Assembly: GCA_000727475.1 (NCBI GenBank)
Contig: KL647288.1
Span: 4,273,604 to 4,337,603 of the forward strand
Origin: Sarcocystis neurona
Taxonomy: Eukaryota; Apicomplexa; Conoidasida; Eucoccidiorida; Sarcocystidae
DNA: 64,000 nt
Direction: 5' to 3'
Each line of letters opens with the position of its first letter. Positions within the stretch are counted from its first letter, which is position 1. The notes beneath the pieces are model-generated. The model was given only the letters and a program-made list of their open reading frames with translations. It ran no database searches and had not been told where the DNA came from. Made by a program: the position numbers and the translations under genes. Shown in pieces: positions 12,898 through 25,400 of this stretch.

Positions 12898-13116
12898 ACA
12901 TGTTCATGCCTTTGCGCGTACACAAAGCTAGGTGTGTGTTCATTTGACGAGACAAAGACACGCATGTACGTTAATTTCTCTGTGCGCACGCTTACACGCG
13001 CGTACGTACATTTTCAACCAAAGATACACAAGCGCACGTACACCTGTGCTGGTAGCCACGTGCGTGTGCGAGCCCTTAAGACGATCCAACATTTGCAGGC
13101 CTGTGAATCCATTTCT

Positions 13117-15215
13117 TCACAACCGTGTAAATGCTGACGGACACACTGAAAACAAATGAGAACAAATAGTTTAGAACCGTGCTGACGTATATTGGTTCCT
13201 CCTTGAGACCTGTAGAGCACGCCAATCACAAGAAAAATCATATGCCAGAATGCGCAATCATGCAGACGCATGGACCCGCGCGTACGCCCAGGCACAGATA
13301 ATTACGTCTTGACGTGTGAATTTATGGAGGTAGACACTTTACTCCACGTGTGTGTCTTCAACTGTATCTGAACAGTTGTCCGTGCGCACACAAACGCCTA
13401 CTATCTCGTCACCGTTGTGACCACACATTAATTCAGTCGCGTGTGTGCCTTCAGCGCATCAGTGTAAACTCTCAAGCAAACGCACATATTCCGCGCAAGA
13501 AAACAGCAGATTTGGCGTGTGAATGAATGAATACTGTCGCGGTTGCGGCACTCGGGAACGTAAAATCGAGCAAGAGACCGGGGGGCCGTCCGGTATGCAC
13601 AGCAGCAGCAACACACATCTGTTACTCACCTGTCAAGTCGAGCTCTGTCCACGGGAGGAGTGTCTGAAAGAAAATAATGATAGGACTCGAATTGAGAGAG
13701 ACATAGCGCACAAACGGCCGACGGAGTTGCCGTGTTCTATCCGCTGTGGGAAAATCTCTCTGCTCCTGAAGGACTGCAGGAAAGCGAGGATATTTCTCAA
13801 ACTCAGCAACAGTGACATCCTCGTAGCGCTGGATATCGAATAAAATGGGGCGGTGACGCAGCTCTTCCGTAAGCTGCTGCAGCTCTGCATGCATGAGAAA
13901 CGTAGTATGAAGCTCTCACATATTAAAAAAAAAACAAGCAGAGCGGAATGGAAAATTAAAATGTCACAATGCATACATGCATACTGACCCGCCAACCCAC
14001 ACATACACATACGTATATATATATATACATACGCAGACACATGCAGCTGCGCCTGCGCAATGAAGCAGTGATAGGACGTGGATCTCCACGCATGTGTCTA
14101 CGAACATGTAGTGCTTCGTACAGACGTATACATACGACTCTCACGGCCGCACGTCGCACAGACCGCTGGACATACCATCTGTCAGCAACTGCGGTGGCAC
14201 GAAGACTTGAGAGGAATCCCCAAGAAAGTTTTAGAACGATTTAAGGACGGAAACCCCTTGGATATCCTGCCTCCCTGCAGGGACACGCATTACATGCATG
14301 GCACTGTGCACTGCCGGAACAAACGCAGCGTCTTCCCCGTGTGATACTGACGTTCGTCCAAGTAAACAGGACAGAAACCAAACAGAAGTTGCGACGCCTG
14401 TTCAATTCCAACACCAGTACATAGACGATTTCTCAACACTAGAGCTGTGCAGAACCCAAAACGCGCGATGGAGGGCGAGCGTCTCTACAACCTCCGGTGT
14501 GCTAAGTCTATCCAGCGTGATGACATTCGTTCTTGGAGTTCTCATCCTGACCAACGCAGGAGAGTAACACGCGCTTCTGAAATACAGTTCTCGTCGCCAC
14601 GCACTTGGTTATGAAGACGTGAAGTGTTACAGTTGCAGACACGTGCGTGCACGCATACAGATTAAGAACTAGCACATGCACACACAACCATCTACATACC
14701 TAGACGCGTACAAGTATATGTATATATATATGAATATAACTACATATATACGTATATATATAGAGAGATACACGCGTGCATATACATACATATATATATA
14801 TATATGTATATATCTTTGCACAGGTCAAGGCGCACGAGGCGATTCGCTGAAGGCCACGTGGTAGCAGCGCATACATTTCTAATAGAAGGAGAGGATTTAA
14901 GGGCGTCAGTACTGCCTAGTCGTAAACGTTGCCCAGCACCTGAACGGACGTTTGCCGACGTATACGCAGACGTGTTGGTAAATCCAGAGGCTACATATTT
15001 CGACACACACATACACGTACCCGCAGCAGTGTAGGGAAATGTCGATACTGGGCATTCACAGATACACTCCAGTGGGTTTTCGTATACCTGAAGGGTCCTT
15101 GTAGAGATGGAAGAGTTGAACAGCACAGGAGTGCAGCCATCGCATCACGGGATCTGCCTTCCATAGTTCATTGGTCTTCCTTATGTAGCAGTCGAGCAGA
15201 CGCTGCTGCAGAGCG
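13117..15215 (-). CDS. Unrecognised protein, three in-phase exons, 5' end not found
   Basis: I do not recognise this protein. Exons: 15215-15088, 13884-13630 and 13145-13117. The first has a pyrimidine-rich acceptor (TTCTCGGTTTGTCGCAG) and a CAG/GTATAC donor. The second ends at ACAG/GTGAGT. The third follows TCATTTGTTTTCAG and reaches a TGA after nine codons. Phases join without frameshift. The product contains ALQQRLLDCYIRKTNELWK, MRWLHSCAVQLFHLYKDPS, then ELQQLTEELRHRPILFDIQ and YEKYP-like charged segments with FPAVLQEQRDFPTADRTRQL and a hydrophobic PIIIFFQTLLPWTELDL. It looks helical and lacks the homopolymers common in neighbouring genes. The first exon needs an upstream exon ending in phase 2; 15772-15698 fits that phase but is unproven. 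About 136 residues are visible. The same-phase, compact exons make coding likely; the function is unknown. Confidence 0.5.
14824..14977 (+). other. Possible plus-strand exon inside a minus-strand intron
   Basis: A good acceptor (ATATATCTTTGCACAG) and donor (TTG/GTAAAT) flank 51 open codons reading RFAEGHVVAAHTFLIEGED and, later, RTFADVYADVL. It lies within the intron of the unrecognised minus-strand gene. Another plus-strand frame at about 14160-14340 (RWHEDLRGIPKKVLERFKDG) is also protein-like. No partner exons or family match were found, so both could be chance. Confidence 0.25.
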
Positions 15216-16480
15216 CTGCGACAAACCGAGAACAAAAAAATATCTTTTACATTCACCGATGGCCTGTAAGGCACACGCGCGCACGGACGCACGCATGTGT
15301 CAACTTGACGTGTATGTACACCTCCGCAGAACGCGGATTCTCTTCTCCTTCTTCAGCGGGTTACTCTACACCCTTGCGCTCACACGTCTGATACCTGCAG
15401 TGCGACGCGGACTACCCGCAGACGCATTCCACGTCTTGTCTGCAGTTGCGGATATCTTCACAATCACACACGCAGAAAGAAAGAAGAAAGAGACAGAGAC
15501 ACAAGCCGTCTGCGTATCAGCCACAAAGCTTCTCATCCACGTGCACGACAGGCGTCATTGATAGCGACTGCAAGAAGAGAGATTTCGACGAGCATGGGAT
15601 AGCGCCGTCCTGCGGCAGCGCCTTGGCACCGTCACGCTGACACGCATCCGGAGACGAAGTCAACGACAGGATAAAGGCACGCACAACTGACACACACGCA
15701 CGTCGCTGCACCAGCCCTCCCGATGAGACACTTGTGTTGACCTGCGCGTCTTCTTCGTTTGCAGGCGTTCCCCTGCCAACGTCAACTGCATGCACACAAA
15801 CAAACATAGAGATCTTCCTCTACGTAGGACAACAGGGGGAAAGACCTCTGTGCGTCTCTATCCATGTTTTCCCGTCCTCCTGTGTCTCTCTCTCTTGTTC
15901 ACTCAGACGCCCCAGACATCAACGGCGCGAACCTCGTCCAGATGGGTCGCGGCAGGACTGGCTCTGAAGTGTGCCATATCCCCGGCAGCAGCAACACTTT
16001 CGGCCGCCTCTCGCAGACAGTCACGCCCCCACTTGCGCCCTTGCCCCTATACTATTGGGGAATATAGAGCCACGAGTACCACGTCCAGAGAGATACACAG
16101 GAGACGCACAACAGACGCACACACGAAGACACACAGACCTACTGATTCAGTTACGCTTTTACAAGCAGGTGGAGGCACACGCTGAGTAGCCCTACATCTC
16201 CACAGTACTATTACATACATATGTATGTGTGTGCATTTACTACACAGACACAGGGACACACACTCACACACACACAAAGACAGAACCGCGCACACACGTG
16301 AAGACAGCACTACGCCGGGAGAAGCGCGGTCTATACGCGTACCATGTCCACGTCCGTCTACAGACACACACAGACGCACACGTCTCTCTCGAAATAGTGA
16401 CCAACACCTCCTTTGGAAGAAAGCAGGCGACCGACACATCTGCTTCCAGTGCATGCAGTCAGACGCCGTACCTGTTCTTA
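15216..16480. other. Spacer between two minus-strand genes
   Basis: Lies between the unrecognised gene and the 3' end of the TCF25 homologue. It may contain upstream exons of the former. Candidates are 15772-15698 (1 + 72 + 2 bases, good acceptor) and a Ser/Thr-rich frame near 15590 preceded by a strong CTCTTCTTGCAG acceptor. Neither can be tied to a protein family. Confidence 0.4.
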
Positions 16481-19400
16481 TCAGGCGTCGTGGCGCGGTA
16501 ACGAGTGTCCCAGAAAGGCGGGCGGAATATAAAGACATCCCACGCTGTACCGGGAAACAACGACCCTGCATCACAGATCACAGCAGCAACGCAGCAACGC
16601 TTTTCTTCGCCGCACGCACGGCTGCCGATCTCTCTCGACGCTGTTGCTTCTTCGCCTTCTCTTGTCGCAAAAACTCCTTTCCCGGCCCCTCCACACATAA
16701 GATAGTCAACAAGCTTCTTTGTGATCTTTTCGATATACACATATACGAACGTGCAGAGATTGGTGTGTAGCCGTCATGACACGCAGATGTACGACTAAAT
16801 ACACATAGGTGTACGCCCGCACACGCTTGCGCCGTGGCCGTAATAAAGGCAAGAAATGTCAGCACCTATGTATACCAATACAACAATGCGTCGACATATA
16901 TATACATATTAGTTTATATGTGTCACATGTGTGGGAGACAGCCTACATAGACACGAAGACGTGTGCAACGTGAAAGGGTTTCTTGGAGCTGCCGTTGATT
17001 TGTACATGACGCGAGTTCTCTTGGAAGCGGGCAACGTGCCGCTGCTGGTTTTTACCCGGTCGGACTTGTTGAGGTCGTCGACCTATTTCTTTTCACTTGT
17101 ACTTTTGTGCGTTCTCGTCACGTGGCGCCGTCACGCCGATGTTCACCTTCTTCCTCTACATCTCCTCTCTCTGTCTCCCCTCTCTGTGCGTCTACATGTG
17201 TCATTTTTTCTGGTTGTTTCTGTTGTGACTTTTCCGGCTCCCCCGCCCTTGCGCTTGGCTGCCGCATACGCACACATTTACCCTCCCCACTGCATTTCTC
17301 CTACAAATTCTACCGTGTCACGCACTGGCGACGTGCCTTCCCCCCGACTTCTCCTCGTCCTTTGCTGAAAAGTTTTCTTCTCCCTTTCTCTTTCTCCCTC
17401 TGGTCGACGCAGCAGCACCTTCCCTCTCTCAGTATATCTCTACCACACCGACCAGTTTTTCTTCAACTTCTACGCTTGTTGTCCCCCCCTGTCTCTCTTT
17501 CTCTCCTACTTTACCTTTCTCAAGCTTCCGCTTTATCTCGGTAGCCTTCAATGTTCACTTGCATCTCTGTGTAAATTTTCTCCCCTGTCGCGCCGCCGCG
17601 CAGAGCTGCCTCCTTGGCTTTTATTCTCTATCTCTCTCGAAGTTTCTCCCTCTTCGTGTCCTTTTCTCTTCGCCTGCCTCCTACATCTCCTCCTCTTTCT
17701 TTCTCTCTATCTCTTTCCCTAGGTGTCACATCCGTCATCTCTGCACCTCAGAGAGATATACATATATATATATACATATGTATATATGTACACGTGTAGC
17801 TACATATACAGATACGTATATGCACATATATATATATATATATGCGCAAGTGGGACATATACACATATATCTATACGTATATACCAGTACATACGTGTGA
17901 CTGCATAAGTATATATGTACACGTTTTATACACGTATACACGTGTGTACACGTATATATGCGTAGACATCTATATATATATATTATATCTTTACACATAT
18001 ATATATATATATATACATATCTTTGCGTGTGTATATATATATCTTTACATGTATATATATCTTCACATATATATACATATATATATATATATATATGATG
18101 CAACACTTGTCGCACTTGTGTCTGTGTGCCGTACCTGCAACTCGTTGTGTTGCGTTTAGTTTATTAAACTCGAGAAATTTGCGAAGGAACTGCGGAAAGA
18201 GGAGGAGGGCACGCATGAGCAGCAGATGAGGCCGGAGAGGGTGGTTGTACTCGTCTTCCTCGTCTTTCTCCTTTCCATTTTTCTCGTCCTTCTTCTTCCC
18301 CTTTCTCTTCGTCCCACCGCCCGGGACAAGCGCCGGCAGCAAATCCGCAGCACTTATCGTCCTTACGACGTCCAGAGCTGCACCTGCAGCAGCGCAAGTC
18401 GCGACCGGCACCAAGGAAATTCGTCTTCCTTCTTCCTTTTGACTTTGTAGTCTTTTCCAAAATGCGTGTACACACCAGAGAGGGAGAGACAGTGGAGGAC
18501 GCGAGAAAGACAGAGAGGCACAATGAAAGGGAAGAAAGGAATTGTCTTTTTCCGCCAGAAAACGCACATACGTGTTGAGATCTGCTGCACAGACAGAGAG
18601 ACGGAGAAAAAGATAACCTTCCACATGTGGCGGAGGTCAGAAAAGCTACTTTACAGCTCGTAGGGAGAGCAACGGCAGCTTCAGGTGGACTGCGAGAGAA
18701 AGGGAGAGAAAGTAGCTTCTTCTTCCTCTTCTAGAGTTGACGCGTGTCAGGAGGTGGAATCCGTAGACGTTCCCGTTGAAGGACAGCACAGAGCAGAGAA
18801 GGCAGGACGGGCCCTTTTCCTCGAAAAGCGAACGAAAAAGAGTGCTTCCTGCTGCGTCACTGCCTTCCGCTTGAAAAGGTCATGAATAAGTTTTCAACAA
18901 TTCCTCGTCAACAGCAGCCGCTCAAAACGGAGACGGTTGGGCGTCCACACTGCATGTTCCCTTCCACAGGTCCTCGATACTCTACTTCACCCCATGTCAC
19001 TTGCTCGATCTTCTCCTGCTGATGTGACAGCATCATTCCCGGCGTCCCCCTCTCTCTCCACATACATATATATGTGTAGGCACGCACACCTGTACTCACA
19101 TTTCTACATAGAGATATATTGAGGGAGACAGACGGAGACACACATAAAGACATCCATACACATACGTGTGTAAATATGCACATGGACTGATAAGGACATA
19201 CACCTGTGCATATATGTACAAACACATATACATATATGTTCAAACACGTAGAGAGAGAAAGATAAGTAGAGAGACAGCAGAACGTATTTGAATTTTCGTG
19301 GGCGCCAACAGCGTGATGCAACGGCAGAAGCTGGCGCATGCAGCGGCAGCCGGGTTCATAGAGAGCAGCCGTAGAAGGAAGGGCAGCAGCAACAGCTGCA

Positions 19401-22400
19401 AATTTCCGAACAGCAGCGTGGAGGAGGAGCAGCAGCGCGGGAGCTGAGTCCGCGCGCAGCAGCAAGAACAAGGTAGAGCAACACCAAGCGCTAGCAGCAG
19501 GTGCAGCGCCGCGACCACCTCACCCTGCAGCAGCAGCAGCAGCTACACACGTAATCAAGAGGGACGCCTAAGGGCAGCTGCCTGTACGCTCGGGCCAGCA
19601 GCAGCCACTGCCCTGCCTCAACAGCCATTGCCCTCCCTCAGCAGCCACTGCCCTGCCTCAGCAGCCACTGCCCTCCCTCAGCAGCCACTGCCCTGCCTCT
19701 GCAGCCATTGCCCTGCCTCTGCAGCCACTGCCCTGCCTCAGCAGCCGGTGCCCTGCGGCAGCAGCAGTGAAGTGGCTAAGCGAGCAGCAAAAGCCGTGTG
19801 GGAGCGGCAGCAGCGGCACCATCTTCCTCTTCCTCGTTTCTCCGTCAAGCAGTCGGACAAACACACAAGCGCTGCGTAGAGGCCGACGGCGGCGCACGTC
19901 GTCAGCAAGAAAGTGGGCGATCTGACGAACCCAAGCAGCAGCAACACAACTAAAAGTCTTGGCACTAGGGCGCGTCGCGCAAGTATTTTCCTTACAACGA
20001 GGGTTGTACAGGAATGCAGCAAGCGGACAGGAGAAGGAGAAGTTGGGGAGAGAGAAAGTGAGGTCTCTGTACGCAGATCCGGCGGATGAAAGATAAGAAC
20101 AAGACGGTGAAGCAGAAGAAGATGACGAAGACGAAGAGGACGAAGATGAAGTTGTCGACGGAGGAGGAGAAGAAGAGAGAGGCGGAGAAGGAGGAGGAAG
20201 GGGAGTGACGTAGTCGCTGTGTTGCTGCACATAGGAAGCAGCAAAATGAAGCAAATATTGCCACTGCCGAGCGCGAACGGCGAGGTAGTCGAGATGCAGC
20301 AGGGCGTGGCAGGCGTCTCTAAGCAGATCCATCGCCAGCAGCAACTTTGTAAACTCTAGAGCAGTGCGGTGCAGTCCTTCCCAAGACAACGCTACTGCGT
20401 GCGCCCAGAGACATTTAAAAAGGATCTTGCTGCACGGGTGCAGCGGGTCCATCGAGACCTAACAGCAGCAGAGAAACCAATCAGCAGGAAAGTCAAACAG
20501 CAGATACGTTCAAGCAGCACATCAGCCGTGCAGCATACAGGCCAAACTGCAGATACGCCGAACAGCAGAGGAGTCAGGCGGCTGAGAAATTACGCAGCAG
20601 ATAAGCCAGACAGCAGATAAGCCCAGCAGCAGAGAAATCAAGCAGCACACCAGCCAAGCTGCAGACAGGCCAAGCAGCAGAGAAGTCAGGAGGGAGCAGA
20701 TAAGCCAGGCAGGGCAGGTGTAACTCCAGCAGCAGAGAAACCAGGCAGCAGAGAAATGCAGCAGCAGAGAAGTCAAGCAGCAGAGAGGCCAAGCAGCAGA
20801 GAAGTCAGGCAGCATGGAAGTTGAGAATCAACGAAGAAATTGACACATCGACTCTATACGAGATGCAGCGAGGGCGAGAACAGATGACGGAAGAGGAGAA
20901 GAAGAAGAAAATGAGGAGGTGGTGAGGTCTGAAAAAAAAAATATATAAACAAGAGAGCGAGGGGGGGGACGCGCCGAGGACTCGCGCAGGAACGAGCGAA
21001 GCACCAAGGGAAAGATAGCGAATCGAGAAGCAGCAGCAAGAGAGATACGCAAGCGGGCCATTTTGTAGTGGGGAAGACGGAGAAGAAGAGAGAGGAGCAG
21101 CGAACGAAGGAGAGGACCGAAAAATGACGGCGCAGAGACGCAGCAGGACATTTGTTTGCGCATGCGGTTATACGGCTGCGTTCGCGTTTCTGCTGGTGGT
21201 GCTGGTGACTGACCCTACTATCGACTTCTGCAGGAGAACAGGAGGAAACTGAGACATAGAGACAAACTTGGAAAGTCGGCGCGCACGGCGAAAGGCAGAA
21301 ACGATAAGAAAAGGTCGACGGCGAGGCGCAAAAGACAGAAAGCGAAAGTCGGCGAGTGTGGCAGACAACTCTCCGGCACCGACGAAGGGAACTCGGGAGA
21401 AGAAAAAGGCAGAAAAGGGAGATTTCCACACACACGCACACACACGGCTCCGACGAGAGAAGAGATGAGGCAGTCGAGACAGGGGAAGTGAAAAAAGGGA
21501 AATGAGGGAGAATGTGTTTGTGTGGACGAGAAGGAGAAGACGAAACGAGCGGGAGACACTCCGCTGCGCAGCAGAAAAACGGAGACGGGCGGGGCAGGCA
21601 GCCACACGAAAAAGCTGCTGCGGTGCTCAGGAGCCCTGCAAAGACTCGCGACGCACGACCCGGCCACAAAAAGTCGCCGTTTCGAAGAACAGGAAAGAGA
21701 AACGAAAAAGAGATAAATATGCACACCTGTCACACAAAACAAAAGTTGCATCAGTCCCCACGAAGATACACCGCGGAGCCCCATACACACGACACACGCA
21801 CAAAGGGTAAAAGATGCGCATTCGCACACATGTAAATTAAGATACATAAGCTTCCATTCATCTATCTACCTATCTATATCTATATCTATATATATACATA
21901 TATATATGTATATGTAGATACATACATATACAAATATAGGTGTATTCTCGCACACATATACGTGTATATATGTATATGCATATATAGGCACACATCCGCA
22001 AATATGAACACAACTATATATATATATATACGTAGGTATGTCTAGTTTTTTTCTTGCATATATATATATATATTATACTGTATATCTATGGACAGAGAGC
22101 AGAAGACATGTATGCGCATATCTATGTATATACTTGTAGGTGAATTTCCACAACATCTCTCTCTTTCTCTGTATACGTGTAGGTAGAGATATAAACGTGC
22201 GCATATCTACACGTATATTTTCTGTTCCTCGCGCAATGCGTGAGTCTCAGAATTACTTGAGGAAAACCTTCCTTGGTGAATTTGAAGGGAGAGAAGTTGA
22301 AATGCAGGACGTGCTGAAGGACGGCGAGGACGCGCCTGTAGAGCTTCGCGGCGGGTTCTGTGAGGCTTCCCCCGCTGTCTGCCGCAGCAGCAGGTTGCTG

Positions 22401-25400
22401 CTGCAGTTGAAACGCGTCTGCGGCATGCAACAGCGCATCAATGAAGAACGGATGTCTCTCGAGGAAGTCTTGGAAGGCAAGGCGGTCTCCAGCCTGCAGC
22501 AGCAGATTAAACTGCATGCGGCGCATTTCGTAGAGGCTGGTGAACTGCAGCTCGAACTCGACGCTGCTGCTGCCTGCTGCGACGCAGTTCATCCGCACGT
22601 TTTCTCGAGCAGCAGCTGCCGCCGCCAAAACCGCTGCATGTGGAAGCAGCCACATGTCCCGCCGTCTGCTGCTTCTCCTTCGTGACGAGTGTTGTGCGCT
22701 TCCTCCACCTAACAGCAGCAAGTCGTCAGACGCCACGCAGACAGAACCACACACACATGTTATGAGTAGACGTGCACCGCCAGCAGCAACTGCATGCAGC
22801 CTTGCAGCGGCGCCATAGAGATAGCAGCAGCAACACCAGCAGCATCGGGGCGCCGTGCGCGCACAGAGAGCACAAGAAGAAGAAGAAAAGCAGCAGCGGA
22901 ATCGCGTAGGAAGAGGTGCCGCTCGCAACGTAGAGGAGGTGGAACGGCCCAGGCGAATCAGGCGCAGCAGCGTTTTCGTCGGTGGGGTTACACGTTTGGC
23001 AGAAAAAGAAGAAGAGGCGACAGCAGCAGCAGGAAAGCGGAGCACCGACGCAGAACGGTGCGCGCTGCTTTTGGGCAAGGAGTACAAGGGCCGCCTTTCT
23101 CTGTTGCTGCTGCACTCTGTGGGATAGATACAGCCGCGCTGGTTTTTGACGTCGACGGTGACTTCCGTTTCAACAGAGACGCAGCCTCGAAGAATAAATA
23201 GGCAGCAGAAGGAGCGGCAGAAAGGAGTGCGCACATGCGGAGTCGGCTTTGCTGCTGGCGACAGCACGAGTCGTCACTTGCGTTTGATTCTGCTTGAAAA
23301 AACGGGAGCAGTTACATGTTGCTGCACGTTCCACATAATGCTGAGAAAGAGAGGAGAGGAAAACCTCGGCACCAGGAAGCGAAATCGCACCAGCAGGGGC
23401 GACAGCATAAGTGGAACAGAAGCAAAACAAGGATCACCAGCAGTAAAAGCAGCAGCAGCAGCAAAAGCAGCAGTAGCAGCGAAAGCAGAAGCAGCAGCAG
23501 GAAAAGCAGAAGCAGGGGCAGGAAACGAAGCAGCAGCAGCAGGAGAACGAACGCCGCAGATAAGCTGAAGAGGAAGTCATCCACACGTCGGAGAGACAGA
23601 AGCCGCAATAGGCAAAAGAACGGGCAGCAGCAGGAGCGCGCAAGAGAGCGCCTGCGCCGTCCAGCAGCAGCAGGAGGAGGATCAAAGGTGTCCATGCCTC
23701 TGGCAGCGCAGATCGTCGGAATACGAAGCAGCNNNNNNNNNNNNNNNNNNNNNNNNNNNNNNNNNNNNNNNNNNNNNNNNNNNNNNNNNNNNNNNNNNNN
23801 NNNNNNNNNNNNNNNNNNNNNNNNNNNNNNNNNNNNNNNNNNNNNNNNNNNNNNNNNNNNNNNNNNNNNNNNNNNNNNNNNNNNNNNNNNNNNNNNNNNN
23901 NNNNNNNNNNNNNNNNNNNNNNNNNNNNNNNNNNNNNNNNNNNNNNNNNNNNNNNNNNNNNNNNNNNNNNNNNNNNNNNNNNNNNNNNNNNNNNNNNNNN
24001 NNNNNNNNNNNNNNNNNNNNNNNNNNNNNNNNNNNNNNNNNNNNNNNNNNNNNNNNNNNNNNNNNNNNNNNNNNNNNNNNNNNNNNNNNNNNNNNNNNNN
24101 NNNNNNNNNNNNNNNNNNNNNNNNNNNNNNNNNNNNNNNNNNNNNNNNNNNNNNNNNNNNNNNNNNNNNNNNNNNNNNNNNNNNNNNNNNNNNNNNNNNN
24201 NNNNNNNNNNNNNNNNNNNNNNNNNNNNNNNNNNNNNNNNNNNNNNNNNNNNNNNNNNNNNNNNNNNNNNNNNNNNNNNNNNNNNNNNNNNNNNNNNNNN
24301 NNNNNNNNNNNNNNNNNNNNNNNNNNNNNNNNNNNNNNNNNNNNNNNNNNNNNNNNNNNNNNNNNNNNNNNNNNNNNNNNNNNNNNNNNNNNNNNNNNNN
24401 NNNNNNNNNNNNNNNNNNNNNNNNNNNNNNNNNNNNNNNNNNNNNNNNNNNNNNGCAGCAGCAGCAGCGACAGAGCGCCAGACGGGAAGCGACGAAGTCA
24501 GCAAGCAGCAGCAGCAGCGACAGAGCGCCAGACGGGAAGCGACGAAGTCAGCAAGCAGCAGCAGCAGCCTGCGCGCTTCCCCTTTTCTTCTTTCTCTTTC
24601 GTCACGCTACTACAGGCAAGTCCCCGGGGTGTATGTCCACATACATATATATATGGACTACTATGTCGTATAACTATATTCAGATCCATCGAATACACAT
24701 ATGTACATCTATATTTCCACAACTATATAGATTCACACATATATACATGACGTCGTACATGGATGCACCTGTATAAATGTTGTGCACATATACATATAGA
24801 TAGATAGATCGATAGGTAGATATATAGATAGGTAGGTGAACTCCCCCGCTTCCATATTTACGTTTACATATGTGATAATACCTGCGCGTATGCACAAGGT
24901 GATATCTGCCTGTATATTCTAACATACATATATATATACCTGTTGAGGGTGTGGGAGCTACCCGTGAGATGGGGGAAGAAGTGAAAGTATCACGTCAAGA
25001 GTTGCAGATGGGAAACCGAAATAGGGGAAAATGTAAAACTTCATTAGCAGTCTAGTCGTTATCTAAGCAAGCACACAAGTACATATATATCCTTCTATTT
25101 ACCTTTTATACATACACGAATATGTACGTATATGTATACATACGCGTACGCCCCTGTAGATATACACATATGAAATATACATACGTGAATAGGTGTACAT
25201 CTGTATATACACGTACATGCAGATACATCTATATATATACGTCTATATTTATGTACACACCACTATAGATGTGTACATTGATATATGTTTACTTATATCA
25301 AATACAAAGACAAGTACACAGGCCCCTGTATCTACATACACAGGTATGTAGTAATACGTATGCACGCGCACATACGTCTTCCTACAGACGTATCTGTACA

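Larger units (their letters stand above)
6430..12900 (-). mobile_element. Degraded Ty3/gypsy-type retroelement island
   Basis: About 6.5 kb that differs from the rest of the window. It has almost no microsatellite or CAG repeat, even base composition, and no frame longer than about 135 codons outside the gap. Three minus-strand patches resemble Ty3/gypsy pol segments: reverse-transcriptase-like at about 6787-7277, integrase C-terminal-like at about 12145-12330 and RNase-H-like at about 12568-12897. The spacing and order do not fit one intact pol gene, because the RNase H and integrase patches are too close together and the RT patch is 5 kb away. More than one decayed copy, or internal rearrangement, is therefore likely. 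No long terminal repeats were found by eye. Chromovirus-like LTR elements are reported from Eimeria genomes, which fits. The assignment rests on weak, mutated similarity; LINE-type or simply unidentified intergenic DNA cannot be excluded for the remaining parts. Confidence 0.5.

Noticed and set aside
16931..17368. 145-codon plus-strand frame starting [10 protein letters not shown]
   Set aside because: It is the complement of TCF25 exon 5, which has matching phase and family similarity on the minus strand; the remainder is pyrimidine-rich intron.
19290..19520. Minus-strand Leu-rich block considered as a TCF25 exon ([18 protein letters not shown])
   Set aside because: The segment at 18383-18135 ([16 protein letters not shown]) matches the family better, and its phase joins exon 3 directly.
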